Below are positions 18,231 through 28,270 of a stretch of DNA of 64,000 bases, one piece after another. Position 1 is the first letter of the stretch. The number at the start of each line of letters is the position of its first letter. The DNA is taken from NCBI GenBank assembly GCA_001548435.1, contig AP017308.1:1125030-1189029 (forward strand). Reading direction: 5' to 3'. Both the position numbers and the translations under genes were made by a program. Below the pieces are notes generated by a model that did not search any database, had not been told where the DNA came from, and saw only the letters and a program-made list of their open reading frames with translations. The DNA is from Leptolyngbya sp. NIES-3755 (GTDB lineage: Bacteria > Cyanobacteriota > Cyanobacteriia > Leptolyngbyales > Leptolyngbyaceae).

Positions 18231-18407
18231 ATTTTTCCATCGAACGCTCAAGCCATTCGCTGTCTAATTGTCTGTCAATGGCTATCTAATTGCTACCTAG
18301 ATATCCAGCTTTTTCGCTATAACGATCAGGAAGGATATGTCTATATTATTGCTGGAGATGAGATTGAAATTGTCGTTGAACCTACTGGGGAATGGAGGTT
18401 TGAATGA
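18231..18407 (+). CDS. DUF6888-like small protein lacking a standard start codon
   Basis: A frame ending at the TGA at 18405-18407 encodes SNAQAIRCLIVCQWLSN…EGYVYIIAGDEIEIVV…GEWRFE, which I recognise as the DUF6888 pattern. DUF6888 genes commonly sit directly before DUF6887 genes in cyanobacteria, as here, with an ATGA overlap. There is no ATG, GTG or TTG in frame before the conserved part; ATT codons at 18231, 18216 or 18204 are the only near-start codons, and a TAA closes the frame upstream. It either starts at a rare ATT or has lost its start. The coordinate given uses the ATT at 18231. Confidence 0.5.
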   Translation: MFPSNAQAIRCLIVCQWLSNCYLDIQLFRYNDQEGYVYIIAGDEIEIVVEPTGEWRFE

Positions 18408-18625
18408 AGCCAGATTTTTCGCAGATGTCGCGCAAAGAATTGAAAGATTACGTTCTTTCTCACCGTGATGATTTGGACGCGCTTCATGCGCTATACGAGC
18501 GTCGGTCTCCTGATTCTGAGGCGAAGTGGTACAAGCCACCCACGACACTCGAAGAAATCGAGCAGCAGTTCGAGGAATTTAAGCGCGAAATCGAAAAACG
18601 AGAAGGGAAACGGGACGAACAGTAG
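18404..18625 (+). CDS. DUF6887-family small protein
   Basis: A 73-residue soluble protein that begins MKPDFSQMSRKELKDYVLSH and ends in a charged helix. This opening (MSRKELKxYVLxH) is characteristic of DUF6887, a short cyanobacterial family of unknown function found paired with DUF6888. The start ATG overlaps the stop of the DUF6888-like frame by 4 nt. Paired small genes of this kind often prove to be toxin-antitoxin-like, but nothing here demonstrates that. Confidence 0.7.
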   Translation: MKPDFSQMSRKELKDYVLSHRDDLDALHALYERRSPDSEAKWYKPPTTLEEIEQQFEEFKREIEKREGKRDEQ

Positions 18626-18639
18626 TCCGAATTGATCAC

Positions 18640-18661
18640 AAAAAAGGGGCGCTTCCGCCCC
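18640..18661 (-). terminator. rho-independent terminator
   Basis: GGGGCG (18646-18651) pairs with CGCCCC (18656-18661) around a CTTC loop, and on the minus strand the hairpin is followed by six T. It terminates the exported-protein gene at 18687-19166. An outer GATCAC/GTGATC pairing extends the stem. Confidence 0.75.
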
Positions 18662-18686
18662 TCCCGTGATCGATAGTGAGGATCAA

Positions 18687-19166
18687 TTAGTCATCCATTG
18701 CGCTAGTTGCTTTCTTCGCTTGTTTTGCCGTTTCTTTCGCTAACTTTTTCGCTTGCTTCTCAGCTTGTTTTTGAGCCTTCTTTGCTTCCTTGCTCAGTTT
18801 TTCAGGAGCTTTATCTGCATTTTGCAAACCCTTTTCGATTCTTTCTTCGATCGAGGTTGCGCTCGTGTTCGACGGACGCTTCATCGCATCAAATCCAGCG
18901 GTTCCTTGCACTTCATTCAATCCGCCACCTTTGGTGCGATCGCGAACTTCTTCTAAAGATTGCAAGCCACCTTTATCGATCGTTTCTCTGGCAGCGCCTT
19001 CCCATTCTTTAGCGGCTTTGGTGGTCGAACCGCTGGGTTCATTTGCCATCGGTTTGTCTTTGACCACTGCTTGAGCCGACGCACTCGGAACAAAGGTTGA
19101 GAACAATAACACTGCACACAGGCAGAGCGTCAATACATAGCGCAGTCCAGATAACAGAGATTTCAT
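18687..19166 (-). CDS. exported lysine-rich protein of unknown function
   Basis: A 159-residue protein with an N-terminal signal peptide (MKSLLSGLRYVLTLCLCAVLL…SASAQA). The mature part is hydrophilic and ends in a Lys/Ala-rich helix of repeated AEKQAKK-like units. The ATG at 19166 is preceded by GGAGG about 9 nt upstream, which decides the start over the ATG at 19181. I cannot name a family. It stands alone between a terminator and a 177-nt gap, so it has its own promoter. Confidence 0.65.
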   Translation of the reverse strand: MKSLLSGLRYVLTLCLCAVLLFSTFVPSASAQAVVKDKPMANEPSGSTTKAAKEWEGAARETIDKGGLQSLEEVRDRTKGGGLNEVQGTAGFDAMKRPSNTSATSIEERIEKGLQNADKAPEKLSKEAKKAQKQAEKQAKKLAKETAKQAKKATSAMDD

Positions 19167-19343
19167 ACAAATACCCTCCAAAGGTACAGAAATTTTTCTT
19201 AGGATTCTGCGAAATTGAATTCAACAGGATCGCATTTAATCTGCACCTATCTACTCAAAATTCTGCCTCCACAAACATCTGTAACCAGGGTGACTTTCAG
19301 TTTGGGTGATCCCTATCGGAGGGGGGAAGAGTTTGAGGTTTTT

Positions 19344-19646
19344 TTATGCTTTGGAGAGAAAATCGATCGTGGGAATCAAAGGATCAGTCACCACACCGAA
19401 GCCTTTGTAGCCCCAGCGATCGAGTAAGGGTTTAAGCTGTGATCCAGAGACCAATTCACTGGTAAAGCGATCGCTCATTTCGCCTGCAAATTTGTTCAGA
19501 TATCCCATTGCGTCGTATTGCTCTGAAAATAGAAGAACATAGCCATTTGCAGGCGATCGCGGTTGATCGTCATCGATTTTCGGATAAGCTGCGAGATAGC
19601 TTCCGTCGATTCTCGATCGAATCAAATAGTAGGATTGCGAAAACAT
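19344..19646 (-). CDS. conserved hypothetical protein, coupled to ABC permease
   Basis: A 100-residue soluble protein (MFSQSYYLIRSRIDGSYLAAY…). The start codon shares its A with the stop of the upstream ABC permease (TAATG), a strong sign of translational coupling. No motif I can link to a function is visible. Its neighbours say only that it is made together with a peptide/nickel-type permease. Confidence 0.6.
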   Translation of the reverse strand: MFSQSYYLIRSRIDGSYLAAYPKIDDDQPRSPANGYVLLFSEQYDAMGYLNKFAGEMSDRFTSELVSGSQLKPLLDRWGYKGFGVVTDPLIPTIDFLSKA

Positions 19647-20692
19647 TAATTCAGATCTTCCAGACTAATCCGTGGATCAACTGCTTTTAATAATAGATCA
19701 GCAAGCAGGTTTCCTACGATTAACATCACTGCACCCATCATCAGACTCGCCATGATTAAGTAGAGATCTTGTGCTGTAACCGCTTGAAGAATCAATCGTC
19801 CCAATCCAGGTAAGTTAAAGAAGTTTTCCGTGATGAAGGCTCCACCGAGTAAGCTGGCAAATTCAAAACCTAAAAGAGTGATCAATGGGTTGATTGCATT
19901 TCTCAACGCATGAACATAGATGACGCGATTTTCAGGAAGTCCTTTGGCACGAGCGGTTTGAACATAGTCTTGGCGCAAAACATCAAGTAGCTGTCCACGC
20001 ATAATTCGCTGTAATCCAGCAAAACCTGCGATCGCTAATGCCAATGTCGGTAAAACCAAGTGCCACGCTACATCGAGAACTTTACCCCACGGCGTTAAAT
20101 CAGCAAAATCAATGCTCGTCAAATCTCCCACTGGGAACAATGGCGAAGTATTTTGAGCAAAGATTAACAATAACAATGCGGTAATAAAGCTTGGAAAACC
20201 TTGTCCGGTGTAGCTGAGAACTTGTAGAACGCGATCGACCCATCTCTGTTGTTTAATCGCCGCTAATACACCGAGTGGAATGGCTACACCCCAAGTCACA
20301 ATCAGCGAAGTAGTCGCTAACAATAAGGTTGGAGGGACACGCTCCCAGAGCAATGAAACCACCGATCGGTTATACACAAAGCTCGTTCCAAAGTCGCCGC
20401 GTGTGACGATGTTCCACAACCATAAGAAGAATTGTTCGATCCAAGATTTATCTAAGCCGTACTGCTGTCGAAGTTGATCGATGCGCTCTGGAGAAATTCG
20501 AGGATTTTCGCGCAGAGTATCAAGATAGTCTCCGGGAGCGAGTTGAATGATAAAAAAGCTTAAAGCGGCAGCAAGAAATAGAGTAAATAATGCTTGCAAC
20601 AATCGCTTTAGAACATAGATTGTCGTTTCACTCGTGAGGATTTCGACGAATCGATCCCAGCTTGATCTAAATCTTGGTGTAGAGGTCGTCAT
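19646..20692 (-). CDS. ABC transporter permease, DppB/OppB type
   Basis: A 348-residue inner-membrane permease with six hydrophobic segments. The N-terminal GDYLDTLRENPRISPERIDQLRQQYGL and the EAA loop ARAKGLPENRVIYVHALRNA…LLG are typical of the DppB/OppB subfamily for peptides, nickel or related substrates. The partner permease, ATPases and binding protein are not in this window; in cyanobacteria these subunits are often scattered. It is followed by a coupled 100-residue protein. Confidence 0.85.
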   Translation of the reverse strand: MTTSTPRFRSSWDRFVEILTSETTIYVLKRLLQALFTLFLAAALSFFIIQLAPGDYLDTLRENPRISPERIDQLRQQYGLDKSWIEQFFLWLWNIVTRGDFGTSFVYNRSVVSLLWERVPPTLLLATTSLIVTWGVAIPLGVLAAIKQQRWVDRVLQVLSYTGQGFPSFITALLLLIFAQNTSPLFPVGDLTSIDFADLTPWGKVLDVAWHLVLPTLALAIAGFAGLQRIMRGQLLDVLRQDYVQTARAKGLPENRVIYVHALRNAINPLITLLGFEFASLLGGAFITENFFNLPGLGRLILQAVTAQDLYLIMASLMMGAVMLIVGNLLADLLLKAVDPRISLEDLN

Positions 20693-20729
20693 AGGAAGAT
20701 ATGCGATCGAGGTTTAGTGATTATAGCGC

Positions 20730-21242
20730 TTAGTATTCAACCAGTGTGATGATCGGGACTTGCGGTAATCGATCGCGTCCTTTAAGGTCTTTCAATTCGA
20801 TTACAAACGCGCATCCAACGAGTTCACACCCAATTTTTTGTACGAGTTGTGCGGTCGCGCCTGCGGTTCCCCCAGTGGCAATTAAATCATCGACAATCAG
20901 AATTCGACTGCCAGGTTGGACGGCATCTTGGTGCATTTCTAAACAGTCTGTGCCGTACTCTAATTCATATTCGATCGAATGGACCGCAGCAGGCAATTTT
21001 CCAGGTTTGCGAACTGGGATAAAGCCAATTTCCATTCTGTAAGCTAGAGGCGCACCAATAATAAAGCCGCGTGATTCCATACCGACGATAAAATCCGGTT
21101 TGAGATCCGAACATTTCTCATCAAGCAGATCGATCATGCCTTTTAATCCAATTGGATTCTGTAACAGAGTTGTGATGTCTTTGAATTGAATTCCGGGCTT
21201 GGGAAAATCTGGAATTTCGCGAATAAAGGGTCTGAGATCCAT
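20730..21242 (-). CDS. apt: adenine phosphoribosyltransferase
   Basis: A 170-residue enzyme, normal length for Apt. It has the N-terminal [21 protein letters not shown], the MESRGFI segment and the PRPP-binding loop [14 protein letters not shown] near residues 115-128. It converts adenine and PRPP to AMP in the cytoplasm. The AzgA-type permease at 1.3 kb could feed the same salvage path, though the genes are far apart. The ATG at 21242 gives the expected N-terminus. Confidence 0.93.
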   Translation of the reverse strand: MDLRPFIREIPDFPKPGIQFKDITTLLQNPIGLKGMIDLLDEKCSDLKPDFIVGMESRGFIIGAPLAYRMEIGFIPVRKPGKLPAAVHSIEYELEYGTDCLEMHQDAVQPGSRILIVDDLIATGGTAGATAQLVQKIGCELVGCAFVIELKDLKGRDRLPQVPIITLVEY

Positions 21243-21353
21243 AAGGTTTCAAAGGCAAACAGTACTGAAATGGGTTATCGCACAAGTTCGATCCGTTGTC
21301 ACTTAGAATGTTCAAGTTGAGATACGCTTAGAAGCAATCGATCGCGCAATTTC

Positions 21354-21707
21354 ATGACTCTCCAGGAACAAGTTCAACAACAGCGAATTAGACACATTAT
21401 CGATAGCTATCAGTTAGATGGCGAGGATTATGAGCTTTGTGCTGCGTGTTTGACCGCGATGTTGCAACTGTATCCGACTGGATTGATCGAGTTAGCATTA
21501 GTTGAAACAATTGTGCAAAATTGGGCGCGAGTGCCGATGCTCAAAGGAGTCGAGTTTTTCCGGCAGGTGGAAGCACTTCTGACTCAATGGCAAACGGATG
21601 CAATTGCGGTTTCATTTGATCCAACCGAATTTCAACTGGTGACAGGATTAGATGCGACTCCGATCTTTGGGTCATCGAATTCTACGAGCACGATCGCACA
21701 ACGCTAA
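21354..21707 (+). CDS. hypothetical protein
   Basis: A 117-residue, mainly helical soluble protein (MTLQEQVQQQRIRHIIDSYQLDG…) with a serine/threonine-rich end. The first 85 residues look like a compact helical domain. It has the codon use and position of a real gene, 40 nt before the HAD phosphatase on the same strand. I do not recognise the family. Confidence 0.6.
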   Translation: MTLQEQVQQQRIRHIIDSYQLDGEDYELCAACLTAMLQLYPTGLIELALVETIVQNWARVPMLKGVEFFRQVEALLTQWQTDAIAVSFDPTEFQLVTGLDATPIFGSSNSTSTIAQR

Positions 21708-21747
21708 TCTACGTTACTCTGAGGTGAAGTTTTGTGAAGGTAGACCT

Positions 21748-22392
21748 GTGCTTGCTGCCATTCTTTACGATTTAGACGGAACGATCGCGGATACTGATCC
21801 GGTGCATATCATTACTTGGCATGAGATCTTTGGCGAGTTTGGGATCGAGATTGATGAAACGATTTACAAACAGCGAATTAGTGGAAAAACGAATCCGCCA
21901 ATCATTGCCGAATTTTTGCCGCAGTTGACTCCAGAAGAAGGAGCGGTTTTGAGCGATCGCAAAGAAGCCCGATTTCGAGAACTGGCTGGACAACTTCAAC
22001 CGACCGCAGGGTTACGAGACTTGATCGAGTGGGGAAAACACCAGTCGCTCAAACAAGCGGTCGTCACGAATGCACCCCGCGAAAACGTTGACTTTATGTT
22101 GAGGGTTCTAAAGCTCGATCGAGTGTTCGATCGCGTAATCATTGCAGGTGATATCGGCATTGGCAAGCCCGATCCGGCTCCCTATCTTCATGCGCTCAAA
22201 GAATTCGAGATCGAACCGCAGCAAGCGATCGCGTTTGAGGACTCGCTGACCGGAGTTCGATCGGCAGTCGCAGCGAAAATTCCGACGATCGGGATCACGT
22301 CTACCCAAACGTCAGAAGCGCTTTGTGAATTGGGAGTGAAATTTGCGATCGCGGACTTTACGGCTCCAGAACTGTGGGCGTTGTTGAAATAG
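21748..22392 (+). CDS. HAD-superfamily phosphatase/phosphomutase-like hydrolase
   Basis: A 214-residue HAD protein. Motif I is YDLDGTIADTDP near residue 10 (nucleophile first Asp), motif II is VVTNAP, and motif III/IV is GIGKPDPAPY…FEDSLTGVRSAVAAKI. A helical cap lies between motifs I and II, as in beta-phosphoglucomutase and phosphoglycolate phosphatase relatives. The frame is open from 21652, but the conserved region starts right after the GTG at 21748 (VLAAILYDLDGT), with an AAGG-like ribosome site upstream. Substrate is unknown. Confidence 0.8.
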   Translation: MLAAILYDLDGTIADTDPVHIITWHEIFGEFGIEIDETIYKQRISGKTNPPIIAEFLPQLTPEEGAVLSDRKEARFRELAGQLQPTAGLRDLIEWGKHQSLKQAVVTNAPRENVDFMLRVLKLDRVFDRVIIAGDIGIGKPDPAPYLHALKEFEIEPQQAIAFEDSLTGVRSAVAAKIPTIGITSTQTSEALCELGVKFAIADFTAPELWALLK

Positions 22393-22525
22393 CCGTGTAG
22401 AAAATTCCCCAACTGTCTGCTACGACTTCCAGCCAGTCCAAATCGGGCGAGATTTCTTCCAAATTGACAAACCCATCAAATAGTCCACCAATTTCGATTC
22501 CAGCTTCTAAGTTTGAAGATTGCAT
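22358..22525 (-). CDS. possible small protein (55 aa)
   Basis: An uninterrupted 55-codon minus-strand frame with a balanced, acidic composition (MQSSNLEAGIEIGGL…) and several hydrophobic or Trp/Leu positions. It begins with ATG at 22525 and overlaps the end of the HAD gene by 35 nt. No clear Shine-Dalgarno site is present. It fills most of the 342-nt gap between the HAD gene and the DUF6464 gene. I recognise no family. Confidence 0.35.
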   Translation of the reverse strand: MQSSNLEAGIEIGGLFDGFVNLEEISPDLDWLEVVADSWGIFYTAISTTPTVLEP

Positions 22526-22734
22526 AAATTTAAGTCTCAGTAAGAACTCGGAAATCTTTACAACGTCTTTTTGCGGTAGAAGCTCTTTCTGTAAGAATAC
22601 TGAGGAAAATCGGGTTGCGTCAATGTTTGCAGTCTGAAAAATTTACGATCGGAAACATTGGATCTTCTCAACTGCTCCTGGAATCATCGAAGAAATCGAT
22701 GCCAAATTTTTAAACGATCGCTCAAAATAGGATT

Positions 22735-24085
<1,351 letters not shown>

Positions 24086-24151
24086 AGTGCGATCGCGCTA
24101 AAACATTTCCTGCCTGATTCCGAATCAGATTGCTATAATTCCGGTAGCTCT

Positions 24152-24230
<79 letters not shown>

Positions 24231-24363
24231 ACCAATACCAGATAAACAGTCCTGAAACCTAAGCAAATCAAGGGTTTCAGGATTTGTTTTTGCGTCTCCT
24301 AGTCCAGACTCCAGTACTCATGCACTTTTCCGAAATAATTAAATTCTAAAATTCAATTATTTT

Positions 24364-24426
24364 TTGAGTACGGTTTGAGTACGATTCTTGGAAAAGCATG
24401 ACAGAATTACCGCTAGACGTACTCAA
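24364..24426. repeat. left arm-type repeats (TTGAGTACG)
   Basis: TTGAGTACG occurs at 24364-24372 and 24375-24383 (11 bp start to start) and inverted at 24418-24426, directly before the integrase ATG. An AT-rich imperfect palindrome lies at about 24337-24364. Similar sets near the right end suggest integrase or excisionase binding sites; autoregulation of the integrase is also possible. Confidence 0.55.
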
Positions 24427-24431
24427 ATTAG

Positions 24432-25712
24432 ATGGTGAGCACTATGCAAGCAGGATCACGAGGTCAAAAGGGCAAAGTCGGTATCGAAGCCAGAGGCAAT
24501 GACATCCGTTTCAACCTCCCTCGATCGTGGTTTCCTGAGAGGAAGGATCAGATTAGATTCGCTCTCGGTCTTCCCAATACTGAGGAAAATTGGAAAGAGG
24601 CTGAATCGATCGCGTCTCAGATGGAACGTGACTTCTTACTGAAAGCCTTGCCAGAATCGATCGAGGGTATCAAGGCTAAGTATCTGCCTAAGTCTCATCT
24701 CACTGTGGTAGAGACGATCGCTCCGAAGATGGAACCAAGCTTAGATGAGGTGTGGAACGCATTCTTAGATCATCTAAGGGTGCTAGAAGAGAAAGGAAAA
24801 ATGTCTCCTAACACGCTTGCAAATCAATACAGGACATTTACCAACTACATCAAAGGAACGACTAGCAAGAAAGGGGATGAGATCAAACTCCCTACACTTG
24901 ACCTTTCTAAAGCAGGAGAAATCAGGGATTACTGTGAAAGAGTTATTCCCGCTGATTCCTGTAAACGCTTCATCTACAGACTTGGTAAAGCTTGTAGATG
25001 GGCACAAGAGAACGGAATGATTAGTAGCAATCCGTTCGATGGTATGGCTCCAAAGATTACTGTCCCCAAGAAATCAAACGAAGACACTGATATCAATCCA
25101 TTCACTAAGGAAGAGAGAGAAGCGATTCTAGAAGCTTTGAAGACCGATCGCTTCTGTTCCAAGTACGCAAGGGTAAAGCATTCTCACTACTACAACTGGG
25201 TGTTTTTCTTATTCAAAACCGGATGCCGATCGGGGGAATCAGTTGTTTTACGCTGGAAAGACATGTCTGATGATTTTCGGTACATCACATTCAGTAGAAA
25301 CATTGCTTTAAGTGAGAAAAAAGGACGTGTAGAGAAGAGTGGCTTAAAGACTCAGAAGAAAAGAAGGTTTGGTGTTTGTAGTCAGGAACTTCAATCATTT
25401 CTACGATCGATTAAGCCTGAGGACTGCGATCCTGATTCTCTTGTGTTCCCTCCGCCACTGGGAGGTAAGTGGATCAATTACAACAATTTCTCTAATCGAG
25501 TTTGGCTGGGAGAGAAAGGGGAAAAAGGATTACTAGAATGCTTGGAAATTCCCTATCGAAAGTTCTATCAAACACGGCACACATTCATCACTCTGATGCT
25601 ACACAATGGGGCATCCATAAACGATGTTGCCAGATTGGTAGGGAATACTCCAGAAGTCATTTACAAGCATTACGCAAGTAACAAGCACGAAATTCACATG
25701 GAAGATATTTAA
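24432..25712 (+). CDS. tyrosine recombinase (site-specific integrase)
   Basis: A 426-residue integrase. The N-terminal 210 residues contain a SAM-like core-binding domain (SLDEVWNAFLDHLRVLEEKGKM…). The catalytic domain has Arg266 in FKTGCRSGE, a Lys-rich beta hairpin near 307-311, YQTRHTF with Arg382 and His383, and nucleophile Tyr411 in EVIYKHYA. Two positions differ from the common pattern: the His of HxxR is Tyr379 and the later His/Trp is Asn405. Some cyanobacterial integrases vary in the same places, so activity is still plausible. It sits 206 nt from the tRNA-Arg target and is followed by a terminator. Confidence 0.88.
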   Translation: MVSTMQAGSRGQKGKVGIEARGNDIRFNLPRSWFPERKDQIRFALGLPNTEENWKEAESIASQMERDFLLKALPESIEGIKAKYLPKSHLTVVETIAPKMEPSLDEVWNAFLDHLRVLEEKGKMSPNTLANQYRTFTNYIKGTTSKKGDEIKLPTLDLSKAGEIRDYCERVIPADSCKRFIYRLGKACRWAQENGMISSNPFDGMAPKITVPKKSNEDTDINPFTKEEREAILEALKTDRFCSKYARVKHSHYYNWVFFLFKTGCRSGESVVLRWKDMSDDFRYITFSRNIALSEKKGRVEKSGLKTQKKRRFGVCSQELQSFLRSIKPEDCDPDSLVFPPPLGGKWINYNNFSNRVWLGEKGEKGLLECLEIPYRKFYQTRHTFITLMLHNGASINDVARLVGNTPEVIYKHYASNKHEIHMEDI

Positions 25713-25736
25713 TCACTGCAACTCATCACAACGGTA

Positions 25737-25770
25737 AGACCTCTGAACTAACCGATCAGGGGTCTTTTTT
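25737..25770 (+). terminator. integrase terminator
   Basis: AGACCTCTGA pairs with TCAGGGGTCT (10 bp, one G-T) and is followed by six T, 25 nt after the integrase stop. Confidence 0.8.
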
Positions 25771-26041
25771 AATCTGGGCAAGATAACCCAAGTTGTCCAG
25801 AATGCTTGCTGCGTATGCCTTACGGTGATTAGTTAGCGTTTTATTTCTTGTTTATGTCTTATAACCACTTTGTTTCTATCCTTTGCTCTGTTTAATTCAA
25901 TTATCTAATTCAAATATTTCTCTGAAGGGGTTGTTAGCGATCGCATTCACTTTGGTGTTTAATGTAGTCACTTATGAGCAAATCTATACTGTGCTTCTAT
26001 TAGCGGTCACTGATGTATCTCTCAGGGAGTAGCAACAACAT

Positions 26042-26073
26042 AACCCTCTCTAGCAGTGAGTTTAGAGAGGGTT
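26042..26073 (+). terminator. hairpin between integrase and SprT-like gene
   Basis: AACCCTCTCTA pairs with TAGAGAGGGTT, followed by TTTATTT on the plus strand. It lies 18 nt beyond the SprT-like stop and may act in both directions. The remaining 25771-26041 sequence shows no gene. Confidence 0.55.
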
Positions 26074-26090
26074 TTATTTGGCTCTACTCT

Positions 26091-26756
26091 CTAGCGCATT
26101 ACCGCTTCTGTTGCGTACTTGTTGTCACACTTGCCACACTTGATATCTAGCTCTTTCGCGTCTGTCTCAAATTCTCTATTGCTGCATTGTGGGCAATAGT
26201 GCCTGTATTTAGGACTTTTCGGCATATTAGCACTTGGCTCTAGGTAAGTTGCCGAATCACGCGGCTTGTCTGAAATATCTAGCTGATCCTCTGCAATTTT
26301 CATCATCCTTTCAAACTCCCCTTCTGGTTCGATTGTGTGTTCTACCTTATCCCCCGTTTCACTGCCCTTTGATCGTCCTGATCCACTAGCGGTCACAGGT
26401 AATCCAAGCTCTTTCATTTTGTCTGCAAACTCTCGATTATGGGTATGTCTAGCGTGTGGCGGAATTTTCTTACCATGTTCAAATTGCCAGAGATGAACCA
26501 TCTGATGAACCAAGACAGCGATCCAATGCTTTTTCTCTAGATTCAGCAAGTATTGATCAATCACAATCTCGTGACACAAGCGACCATTTTTATCACTCCA
26601 CTTCTGTGGAACAAATAACCCACCGTCTCTATTGCGCGTTAATCGGTTTAGGGTTAATCGAATATTTTTAGGAAGTCTGCCACCAAACAGTAGGCGATTA
26701 AGCAAATCATATACAGCCTGCAATTCTTTAGACTGTCTTTCGGTGATCGTGTTCAT
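26091..26756 (-). CDS. SprT-like protein with altered metalloprotease motif
   Basis: A 221-residue protein with the SprT-like layout: helix ELQAVYDLLNRLLFGGRLP, a strand region, then a zinc-binding motif and a third ligand His106 in THNREFADKMKELGL. The usual HExxH reads H84-Q85-M-V-H88, so the catalytic Glu is replaced by Gln. A C-terminal zinc ribbon (about 190-216, CPQC…CGKC) is present. SprT/Spartan proteins cut DNA-protein crosslinks. With Gln it may bind without cutting, or the family on mobile elements may use this variant. It is the main cargo of the tRNA-Arg island. Confidence 0.75.
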   Translation of the reverse strand: MNTITERQSKELQAVYDLLNRLLFGGRLPKNIRLTLNRLTRNRDGGLFVPQKWSDKNGRLCHEIVIDQYLLNLEKKHWIAVLVHQMVHLWQFEHGKKIPPHARHTHNREFADKMKELGLPVTASGSGRSKGSETGDKVEHTIEPEGEFERMMKIAEDQLDISDKPRDSATYLEPSANMPKSPKYRHYCPQCSNREFETDAKELDIKCGKCDNKYATEAVMR

Positions 26757-27380
26757 ATTGCACTCTACATCAAAGTTTCAAGGAATGTGTAGCAGATTAC
26801 ACACGGATTAATTCTAGCTCCGATACGTCTGATAGACCGCTAGATTGATACGAAAAAAGAAGCGATCGCAAATACTTCCGCCTCTTTTCCTTTGAAAAAT
26901 TGATGTATAGATAGGATAACATCAAAATATATAACAAGACAGTTTATCGTCAATTTATTTACAGTACTAGAGTGAACGCTAAGAGGATTACAGAAACGAG
27001 TACGATCGCCCTAAAATCCTTTCCAGTAATTACATAACCTGAATCGTCTGAACACGCTCTGAGAGCCACTGAGATCCACGTTACTACAGTGTAGAAGGTA
27101 AGGGGTTCTACGTTCTCTGAGTATTGCTGTATACTCTCTCACTCAAAATAGAAAAGGTTCCGTTAAGAACATATTTGACGTTCTGATAAGTTTTTGATAG
27201 CGATCACAGTTCAGTGACTTGGAGAGTAGACAGCTTATGACCGCATACGCTGATAGCTTCTCTAATCAAGCGAGAATGGCTTGTAGGCAGTTTTAGAAAT
27301 ATTGAGAATATGAATCGGTGTATCTGAAGGTGAGAAGCCGTTAGAGGGCAAATTTGGGGGAGTGAGGGAAGACGATCGAC
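26757..27380. other. 624-bp gap inside the integrative element
   Basis: No convincing open frame, tRNA-like fold or long repeat is visible. AT content is higher than in neighbouring genes. It may contain promoters for the SprT-like gene or an origin or transfer site, but I see no sequence that supports either. Confidence 0.3.
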
Positions 27381-27413
27381 AAAAAAGTAAGGCTAGAGAT
27401 TGACCCTAGCCTT
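27381..27413 (-). terminator. terminator of the small cargo operon
   Basis: AAGGCTAG (27389-27396) pairs with CTAGCCTT (27406-27413). On the minus strand the hairpin is followed by ACTTTTTTG, 27 nt after the stop of the 97-residue protein. Confidence 0.75.
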
Positions 27414-27439
27414 TATGGTTCTATGGAATGCGATCGCGC

Positions 27440-27733
27440 TTAACTGGCAATAGGAACACCGATTGATACAGGTTCATAGAACAGAATCACAACCGCGTCA
27501 AACTGGCTTTCTCCCGTTGGTTTATGAATTTCGTGTCCTACCAGTTTCCAATGATGGATCTCTTGTTCGTTGTCTTCATCATCGTAGAGAAAGCCTTTCT
27601 CCTCTAAAACAGGTTCAAGATGCTCACTATCAGCGATGAAGCTTTCAACCGATGAATAATTGCCAGCGTAGAGTCTTCCGAGTTCAACGTTACACCGATC
27701 GTTACTTGGCTCTCGATTGCATAGGATTCTCAT
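27440..27733 (-). CDS. hypothetical island protein (97 aa)
   Basis: The ATG at 27733 (MRILCNREPSNDRC…) is 4 nt after the preceding stop and has AAGGG upstream, so it is preferred to the longer frame from 27946. The protein is soluble and acidic in the middle (YDDEDNEQEIHHW) with strand-like segments at its end. It forms a two-gene unit with the exported protein at 27738-28097 and ends at a good terminator. No family is recognised. Confidence 0.6.
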   Translation of the reverse strand: MRILCNREPSNDRCNVELGRLYAGNYSSVESFIADSEHLEPVLEEKGFLYDDEDNEQEIHHWKLVGHEIHKPTGESQFDAVVILFYEPVSIGVPIAS

Positions 27734-27737
27734 AGTG

Positions 27738-28097
27738 TTAACCCTTGATATAGCAGCGTTTTGTACGTGAATCATAGCGATGAGGTCTTCCCGCTGCAAG
27801 CTGACGGCATCGCCAAGCGTTCTTAGCGTAAAAGATTCCCCATTGTTCATGTTCTTCCGGTTCTTCAATGTGCTGATAGAATCGATCGCCTGTACGCTGA
27901 TTCTGCCACACGTAGTAGACAATTCCGCCAATTGTGGCAACGCCACCGAAAATACAACCGACTCCAGTGGAACACAATGCAGGTGCTAAGACTTGAACCT
28001 GAGCGTTAGCCCTCTGAGTAGAAACGAAAGGAGTACTGACAGTGAGAAATGCGATCGACAAAGTGAGAAGCCGATCGATATTCGGAGATTGCTTCAT
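27738..28097 (-). CDS. exported hypothetical island protein
   Basis: A 119-residue protein with a signal peptide (about residues 1-32, ending QRANAQ), then a short glycine-rich hydrophobic segment (GCIFGGVATIGGIVYYVW) and a Cys/Arg-containing C-terminus (NAWRCRQLAAGRP…TKRCYIKG). The mature protein has four Cys that could form disulfides. It is the first gene of a two-gene unit. Function is unknown; a small secreted protein on a mobile island could be a surface or competition factor, but that is speculation. Confidence 0.6.
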   Translation of the reverse strand: MKQSPNIDRLLTLSIAFLTVSTPFVSTQRANAQVQVLAPALCSTGVGCIFGGVATIGGIVYYVWQNQRTGDRFYQHIEEPEEHEQWGIFYAKNAWRCRQLAAGRPHRYDSRTKRCYIKG

Positions 28098-28270
28098 AAT
28101 GACTTAGCTCTGTAACTGTTAGGTAGTTAACAGGGTCAGGACTGAGGGAGTATTAGCCGTACTCTCTTAGTCCGCTTCTGTATTGAGAGGATTTTAGCAG
28201 AGGAGGATCAAGCGTTCTAGAAGGTGAGGGGAAATCTTTAGAATAAGTACTCAGTTTTAGCTCTGACAGT

